IMG/VR virus record: IMGVR_UViG_3300025122_000042
Coordinates: 1 to 41,717 of that record
Reading direction: 5' to 3' (one strand)
Length of the DNA: 41,717 nucleotides
DNA from: a virus
This document shows positions 38,064-41,717 of this stretch, piece after piece. The notes under the pieces were generated by a model that was not told where the DNA came from, did no database searches, and saw nothing but the letters and a program-made list of their open reading frames with translations. Position 1 is the first letter of the stretch. Each line of letters begins with the position of its first letter. The translations under genes were made by a program, and so were the position numbers.

Positions 38064-38165
38064 GAAAATTTTTTCGGGACTTTCAGAAGCTATCGACCAC
38101 TTTTAGGTAAAATCACTAAAAGGGCAAAAATTTTTCGGACATTTCAGAGTTAGTGACCACTTTTA
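38064..38165. repeat. Degenerate direct repeat of ~42 bp upstream of a promoter
   Basis: Two imperfect copies, 38064-38105 and 38125-38165, each with an aaattttt core, a ttcag and a gaccacttttа-like end (gaccactttta). The right copy includes the last codons and stop of the glycosyltransferase gene; the left copy repeats this end beyond the stop. The A/T core could bend DNA or act as an UP element. Confidence 0.7.
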
Positions 38166-38845
38166 AGCAAATAGTCTCCAAAATACGGCTCCCTATCACC
38201 CATCCAATGTTTAATGTGATGAATATCAGCATGTTCTTCTTCAGTTACGTGAACGCCGTTTCTGGCACCAACATTCTGTATTCGAGAAACATCAGGAAAA
38301 ATATGCTTCATTTTCTTAGTATTTACAGTATGGTTAACTCGAACAGCCCATGAAAGGTTTGGATAGTGGTTTAAATTAAACTTTACCCACTCCCACCTAT
38401 CCTTCCAGGTTGCCCAACCCCAACAAATAAAACCCTCTGCTGTGTTTAGCTCAGAGGCAGAACTGTCAATAGTACCTTCTCTGTTATATCCACCTATAGA
38501 GAATATCTCCCTATTTAATAAATATTGAAACCCCCACTCAAAGTAGCGAAGAGCATCAACCGAAGGAACGGTATCATCCTCAATATGGATAACATAGTTC
38601 GATTTGGAAAATGCCCTATCTAGCACAAAGTAGGTATTTAGGCTACATCCGTAAATCTCGTGATTTAACACTTCTTTAGTCTTGCAGGAAGAAAAGGCAT
38701 TTGCCTCATTAGTCACATCTGCGTCATATCCGTCTATAGACATAATAACGTGATAGTCTTCAATTCCCTCGCAAGAGGAGAGGGCGTCTAACACCTGTTT
38801 AGTGTAATCAGCTCTCTTGTGTAGTGTTATAGCTATTATCTTCAT
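38150..38845 (-). CDS. GT2-type glycosyltransferase
   Basis: A 231-residue enzyme. MKIIAITLHKRADYTKQVLDAL is the nucleotide-sugar binding start, VIHIEDDTVPS carries the DxD metal site, and GGYNREGT plus GFICWGWATWKDRWEWV resemble GnT-I-like or GT2 families that modify glycans. The target could be host surface sugars or phage proteins. The ATG at 38845 is only 2 bp after tRNA-Gly, so the ribosome site must lie in the tRNA acceptor stem. The longer frame through tRNA-Gly is not coding. Confidence 0.75.
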   Translation of the reverse strand: MKIIAITLHKRADYTKQVLDALSSCEGIEDYHVIMSIDGYDADVTNEANAFSSCKTKEVLNHEIYGCSLNTYFVLDRAFSKSNYVIHIEDDTVPSVDALRYFEWGFQYLLNREIFSIGGYNREGTIDSSASELNTAEGFICWGWATWKDRWEWVKFNLNHYPNLSWAVRVNHTVNTKKMKHIFPDVSRIQNVGARNGVHVTEEEHADIHHIKHWMGDREPYFGDYLLKSGH

Positions 38846-38847
38846 AG

Positions 38848-38919
38848 TGCGCCTGAGCAGAATCGAACTGCTGTCTGAACATTGGCAATGTTCCATAATA
38901 ACCACTATACGACAGGCGC
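38848..38919 (-). tRNA. tRNA-Gly(GCC)
   Basis: Acceptor GCGCCTG/CAGGCGC, anticodon stem GAACA/TGTTC with loop TTGCCAA, T arm GCAG/CTGC with TTCGATT. Confidence 0.92.
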
Positions 38920-38929
38920 GTTTGACTAC

Positions 38930-39376
38930 TTAGTAGTCTGCTTCGTCTTTTCCGACTTGTCCATTTTGGTACTCTTTTCCGTTGATAATGACCGTTGTGC
39001 CGCCATCCTTGATTCGGACAGCTTTGGTTTCAGGCTTAATTTCTGGTTCTTGCACTTCTGGCTTCACCTCTTCCTTAATCTCCTGAACCAACTCAACTAT
39101 CTCCTCAATCTCTTGATGAATGACAGCAGAGGGTTTCGCGGGCTCTACAATCACTGGTTCCTCAATAGGGGTAATGCTAAGATTATACCCTAATAGGGCA
39201 GCAACCGCCACCACAGTAGTCCACGCCGTTTTCGCCTTCTTAGCTTGGTCGATAAACCACTTCTTTACTAATTCGCCCCTTCTGGCAACCCACCCTTTCG
39301 CTGCATCAACTTTTGTTTTTGCTATTTTAGACTCAGACAACTTTCTAATAAAATCAATCTTAGAATCTTTACTCAT
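38930..39376 (-). CDS. Membrane-anchored acidic hypothetical protein
   Basis: A 148-residue protein. The basic N-terminal helix (to about 45) leads into a hydrophobic segment (TTVVAVAALLGYNL, about 52-66). A long Glu/Pro/Lys-rich, probably extended stretch (70-118) follows, then a small C-terminal domain (VRIKDGGTTVIINGKEY). No family recognised. It could span the membrane and reach into the periplasm, as TonB-like linkers do. It overlaps the gene at 39373 by 4 bp. Confidence 0.55.
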   Translation of the reverse strand: MSKDSKIDFIRKLSESKIAKTKVDAAKGWVARRGELVKKWFIDQAKKAKTAWTTVVAVAALLGYNLSITPIEEPVIVEPAKPSAVIHQEIEEIVELVQEIKEEVKPEVQEPEIKPETKAVRIKDGGTTVIINGKEYQNGQVGKDEADY

Positions 39377-39627
39377 CGTAGCGAATCTCCAGTGTTTTTT
39401 CTATGACCGCGAATTTGTTTGTTAATATCGGGAACTTCGTCGATTTCATGTGAGCCGACACCAGTAACCTTCCACCCATTGACCCAAACACCATTCTTTT
39501 GGATTTTTACGAATCCGTTCAATTTTGCATACTTAGAGGGTATCCAGGCAACATCTTTAACTACTGTTCCTTGGTCAACCGTTAACTCTAACGTACACTG
39601 TCTGTATTTTACTTTAGCTTTAGCCAC
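39373..39627 (-). CDS. Hypothetical beta-rich protein
   Basis: An 84-residue protein beginning with GTG at 39627, with a good AAGGAG site. Beta strands with VVKDVAWIPSKYAKLNGFVK and GWKVTGVGS, basic tail. No family recognised. It ends in the ATGA start of the membrane-anchored gene. Confidence 0.6.
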   Translation of the reverse strand: MAKAKVKYRQCTLELTVDQGTVVKDVAWIPSKYAKLNGFVKIQKNGVWVNGWKVTGVGSHEIDEVPDINKQIRGHRKNTGDSLR

Positions 39628-39650
39628 GACCGTGACTCCTTATGTTAACG

Positions 39651-39791
39651 TCAGCCACCGCCAGGTTTTTTAGGTGGTTTCTTACCTTTTTCTAATCTAG
39701 GCTTACAAGCCTTACATAAAACACACTTTGGTTGCTTCTTTGCTTTTGACTCAAAAGAAGCTCCACACTTACTACATACGTAGGTTGCCAT
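39651..39791 (-). CDS. 46-residue zinc-ribbon protein started from within tRNA-Arg
   Basis: Small gene from ATG 39791 to TGA 39651. The product has YVCSKCG and PKCVLCKAC, two Cys pairs, then a Lys/Pro/Gly tail. The only ribosome site is GGGAG in the acceptor stem of tRNA-Arg(CCU), which ends 5 bp before the ATG. Confidence 0.65.
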   Translation of the reverse strand: MATYVCSKCGASFESKAKKQPKCVLCKACKPRLEKGKKPPKKPGGG

Positions 39792-39795
39792 CAAG

Positions 39796-39867
39796 TAGCT
39801 CCCAGGAGATTCGAACTCCTACTAAAAGTTTAGGAAACTTGCGTGCTATCCATTACACTAGGAAGCT
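39796..39867 (-). tRNA. tRNA-Arg(CCU)
   Basis: Acceptor AGCTTCC/GGGAGCT, anticodon stem with AAGT/ACTT and loop TTCCTAA, T loop TTCGAAT. It decodes AGG. Confidence 0.88.
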
Positions 39868-39871
39868 ATAG

Positions 39872-39943
39872 TGGGCCATAAAGGAATCGAACCTTTATCA
39901 TCTGCACGTCAAGCAGATATTCTAACCATTGAAATAATGGCCC
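39872..39943 (-). tRNA. tRNA-Val(GAC)
   Basis: Acceptor GGGCCAT/ATGGCCC, anticodon stem TCTGC/GCAGA with loop TTGACGT, T loop TTCGATT. Confidence 0.87.
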
Positions 39944-39947
39944 TAAG

Positions 39948-40019
39948 AGCGTGTGGGGAGAATCGAACTCGCCGTCATCAACTTGGAAGGCTGAGGTAAT
40001 ACCATTATACGACACACGC
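39948..40019 (-). tRNA. tRNA-Gly(UCC)
   Basis: Acceptor GCGTGTG/CACACGC, anticodon stem TCAGC/GTTGA with loop CTTCCAA, T loop TTCGATT. Confidence 0.88.
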
Positions 40020-40023
40020 TTAA

Positions 40024-40425
40024 TTAATCTTTCCAGTGTTCTTTGAAATGGCAATTAGCACATAGGGGTATGCACTTAGCAACTTCTTCTAACACTCTTT
40101 TCTTATCACCTGTACTGACTAGTTCAGATACTGCCTTGTCCTTATCCTTGTTGGGGTGGTGAAATTGGAGACAGGCAGGATGACTCTCATCACACCTTTC
40201 GCAACTAAAGGTTTCTTTGTACTTCTTCCACCATGCTCTAAACTTTTTCTTTTGTATAGCAGCTTTGTCTATATATTTTTGTCTGTTTGCCTCATAGTGC
40301 TTACGACGATACGCCTTTTGACACTCGATACATTGGCTTTGCAGCCCATCAGACCTATTCTTATTACTCTTAAACGAGGAAATGGCGAGCTTTTCCTTAC
40401 ATCCACAACATTTTTTAGTTTTCAT
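40024..40425 (-). CDS. HNH-type protein with zinc sites
   Basis: A 133-residue protein. CCGCKEKL and CIECQKAYRRKHY form a first zinc ribbon. CERCDESHPACLQFHHPN holds the HH of HNH, and CIPLCANCHFKEHW the closing part. It is probably a DNA nuclease, perhaps a homing type among tRNA genes. The ATG has an AAGGG site, and the class 2 motif at 40444 lies about 20 bp upstream. It ends just before tRNA-Gly. Confidence 0.8.
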   Translation of the reverse strand: MKTKKCCGCKEKLAISSFKSNKNRSDGLQSQCIECQKAYRRKHYEANRQKYIDKAAIQKKKFRAWWKKYKETFSCERCDESHPACLQFHHPNKDKDKAVSELVSTGDKKRVLEEVAKCIPLCANCHFKEHWKD

Positions 40426-40443
40426 AGTATGACCCTTTCACAC

Positions 40444-40454
40444 TATTATACACC
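40444..40454 (-). promoter_or_regulatory. Class 2 promoter motif GGTGTATAATA
   Basis: The minus strand reads GGTGTATAATA just after a terminator and before the HNH gene and the following Gly/Val/Arg tRNAs. Confidence 0.7.
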
Positions 40455-40487
40455 AAAAGATTTCCAAACTCATTATAATTGGAAACC
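40455..40487 (-). terminator. Terminator after the zinc-ribbon gene at 40487
   Basis: On the minus strand GGTTTCCAA pairs with TTGGAAATC, loop of 11 nt, followed by TTTT. It separates two tRNA groups. Confidence 0.7.
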
Positions 40488-40630
40488 TATCTAGCCCTAT
40501 AATTCTTAGTACTGCCACAACTCTTACAAAGGAAGAACTTCCTAAACTCCGAAGTAGGCGAAATATCAACCATCTTCAAAGACCTACATTCTCCACAAAC
40601 AGGCATCAATAGATTTAGTAACCAATACAT
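40487..40630 (-). CDS. 47-residue zinc-ribbon protein
   Basis: The product (MYWLLNLLMPVCGECRSLKM start) has CGEC and, 22 residues later, CKSC: one zinc ribbon. The ATG at 40630 has an AAAGGAAA site. The longer frame reads through tRNA-Lys and is not coding. Function unknown. Confidence 0.6.
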   Translation of the reverse strand: MYWLLNLLMPVCGECRSLKMVDISPTSEFRKFFLCKSCGSTKNYRAR

Positions 40631-40654
40631 AGTTTTTCCTTTAATTAAAGTAAG

Positions 40655-40727
40655 TGGGTTGCCGGAGATTCGAACTCCGACTTCAACGGTTAAGAGCCGT
40701 GTATGCAACCAATAACATCTGCAACCC
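40655..40727 (-). tRNA. tRNA-Lys(CUU)
   Basis: Acceptor GGGTTGC/GCAACCC, anticodon stem ACGG/CCGT with loop CTCTTAA, T arm CGGAG/CTCCG with TTCGAAT. Confidence 0.9.
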
Positions 40728-40742
40728 ATAAGACCTGAGAAA

Positions 40743-40814
40743 CTTTACTAGCCTGACTCGAACTGGCATCTCCTGGTTTTCGGCCAAGTATGTTTCCAAT
40801 TACACTATAGTATA
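40743..40814 (-). tRNA. tRNA-Phe(GAA) with C33
   Basis: Acceptor TATACTA/TAGTAAA (one mismatch), D arm with GTG/CAT, anticodon stem CTTGG/CCAGG with loop CCGAAAA, T loop TTCGAGT. Position 33 is C instead of U. Confidence 0.75.
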
Positions 40815-40910
40815 GGTTATCTCTTCGTCGAGTTAATTACTCTCGACAGGTATTGGTCTTCACCTAGTAGTTTAGTGTCTTGCTTAGGACAATTGCCGCG
40901 CGAGGCAAAG
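40815..40910 (-). other. Spacer between tRNA-Trp and tRNA-Phe
   Basis: 96 bp with no gene. On the minus strand GTCGAG/CTCGAC forms a hairpin just before tRNA-Phe. No promoter was recognised. Confidence 0.4.
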
Positions 40911-40980
40911 CAGGCCGCCGAGGAGTCGAACCCCGTCTTTTCGGGTTGGAACCGAAAGCCTCTCCCAGGAGGAGCGACCT
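40911..40980 (-). tRNA. tRNA-Trp(CCA)
   Basis: Acceptor AGGTCGC/GCGGCCT, D stem CTC/GAG, anticodon stem TTCGG/CCGAA with loop TTCCAAC, T loop TTCGACT. Confidence 0.9.
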
Positions 40981-40984
40981 ATTC

Positions 40985-41191
40985 TTAAACTCCATTCAAG
41001 TAGTCAATCCAATTATACATTTTTTCAGGAACTTCTACGCCATCTTCTTTCATCATGCTAATAGCTAGTGAAATACGTCCATGAAGAATCCCTTTTTCGT
41101 CTGCTGTCATACATGGAGCATCATTAACTTTACTTAAAAGCGTGTCAAGTTCTTGCTCGTAAGTATAAACCCTATCCAATTTATCTGTCAT
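40985..41191 (-). CDS. Hypothetical small helical protein
   Basis: A 68-residue helical protein (TYEQELDTLLSKVNDAP, ISLAISMMKEDG). The ATG at 41191 overlaps the previous TGA (ATGA), so translation is coupled; the ribosome site is weak. No family recognised. It ends 5 bp before tRNA-Trp. Confidence 0.6.
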   Translation of the reverse strand: MTDKLDRVYTYEQELDTLLSKVNDAPCMTADEKGILHGRISLAISMMKEDGVEVPEKMYNWIDYLNGV

Positions 41192-41463
41192 ATTTTTATA
41201 CTCGGTTTCTGGTCTATCTTCATTTCGGATGCCCAAAACACTTTGCAGACTCTTCTATCTGCCTTAACGAACTCTGCCACCCTATTACCATCTTCGTCCC
41301 ACTCCATAGCTCTCATTCTATATAGAGAATACTGCCCCTCTCCAACAGTTGAGACAATGGCGTCTTGAACCTTTTCAAAATCAGAGTAAACCCCAATGAT
41401 TTCATTTTGTTCTTCTACATCGTCAACGTATTCAATATACTGAAGTATAAGTACTTCGCTCAT
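41188..41463 (-). CDS. Hypothetical protein
   Basis: A 91-residue protein starting MSEVLILQYIEYVDDVEEQN, acidic with alternating strands and helices. No family recognised. The ATG at 41463 has an excellent AAAGGAG site; the longer frame reads into tRNA-Ala. It overlaps the next gene by 4 bp. Confidence 0.65.
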   Translation of the reverse strand: MSEVLILQYIEYVDDVEEQNEIIGVYSDFEKVQDAIVSTVGEGQYSLYRMRAMEWDEDGNRVAEFVKADRRVCKVFWASEMKIDQKPSIKI

Positions 41464-41478
41464 ATTAATCTCCTTTAG

Positions 41479-41547
41479 TGGAGGTATCGGGAATCGAACC
41501 CGCCGTCCGACTTTGCAAAAGTCAGCGCTCACCCATGAAGTACCCCC
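41479..41547 (-). tRNA. tRNA-Ala(UGC)
   Basis: Acceptor GGGGGTA/TACCTCC, D stem TCA/TGA with a short loop, anticodon stem TGACT/AGTCG with loop TTTGCAA, T arm GCGGG/CCCGA with TTCGATT. Confidence 0.88.
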
Positions 41548-41591
41548 ATGTTCACTGATTTGCCAGGCTGGCTCAGTGGGGCCTCATAGTG

Positions 41592-41717
41592 TTAGTTTAG
41601 TAGTTCAATCAGCTTCGCTCGAATGTCTCCATCACGAGTATCCACATCATGGATGTCAACGCTGGCCTTCCAAGACACTACCGAAGTAGCTTCTCCACCA
41701 GCCTCTAATGGACCGTA
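41592..41717 (-). CDS. C-terminal end of a gene cut by the window edge
   Basis: An open minus-strand frame enters at the right edge and stops with TAA at 41592. The 41 visible residues (ending DIRAKLIELLN) look like a normal C-terminus with a final helix. The start is outside the window, so no family can be named. Confidence 0.55.
   Translation of the reverse strand, partial: YGPLEAGGEATSVVSWKASVDIHDVDTRDGDIRAKLIELLN

Overview
The window looks like the interior of a large tailed-phage genome (Caudoviricetes). Nearly all genes lie on the minus strand, are short, and overlap by 1-50 bp. They combine T4-style replication and recombination (UvsX, a UvsY-like protein, DnaB-type helicase, ATP-dependent DNA ligase), a phage sigma factor, nucleotide metabolism, virion-type proteins, HNH genes and 26 tRNA genes. 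No integrase, bacterial housekeeping gene or CRISPR array was seen. The host cannot be named from the sequence.

Layout, in + coordinates (transcription runs right to left). 1-5.7 kb: helicase end, zinc-finger protein, UvsY-like mediator, small nuclease, UvsX and several unknown genes. 5.7-18 kb: unknown protein, HNH nuclease, PhoH, B12-dependent ribonucleotide reductase with a structured leader, dCMP deaminase, a secreted protein, a possible lysis pair (permuted papain-like amidase plus membrane coiled-coil protein), a virion-type protein, a DeoC-like protein without its catalytic lysines, a ClpP-like protease and thymidylate synthase. 17.9-24.7 kb: PD-(D/E)XK protein, sigma factor, a CinA-like/NMN-adenylyltransferase-like fusion, DNA ligase, glycosyltransferase, sulfotransferase and dUTPase.

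24.7-28.8 kb is a tRNA cluster (10 tRNAs) with two more sulfotransferases, a small membrane protein and a gene-free 580-nt stretch that looks like a large structured RNA ending in a perfect intrinsic terminator. 29.3-33.5 kb holds another candidate RNA and an operon with a ParB-like protein, Rnl1-type RNA ligase, a PspA/Vipp1-like membrane protein, a polynucleotide kinase and a metallophosphoesterase. These include the three activities that bacterial Pnkp carries on one chain for RNA repair. 34-41.7 kb has 16 more tRNAs threaded between very small genes, a CCA-adding-type nucleotidyltransferase, many tiny zinc-ribbon proteins, a LAGLIDADG-like protein, a glycosyltransferase and an HNH gene.

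Two promoter classes stand out. Six sites have exactly TTGACA-N16-TATAAT. Seven sites carry (G)GTGTATAATA or a near match without a recognisable -35, in front of tRNA clusters, a virion-type gene and the reductase leader. The first suits host RNA polymerase; the second may be read by the phage sigma factor. The main themes are tRNA supply and maintenance (26 tRNAs, CCA enzyme, RNA repair genes), structured RNAs among the tRNAs, and genes whose stop codons or ribosome binding sites lie inside tRNA sequences.
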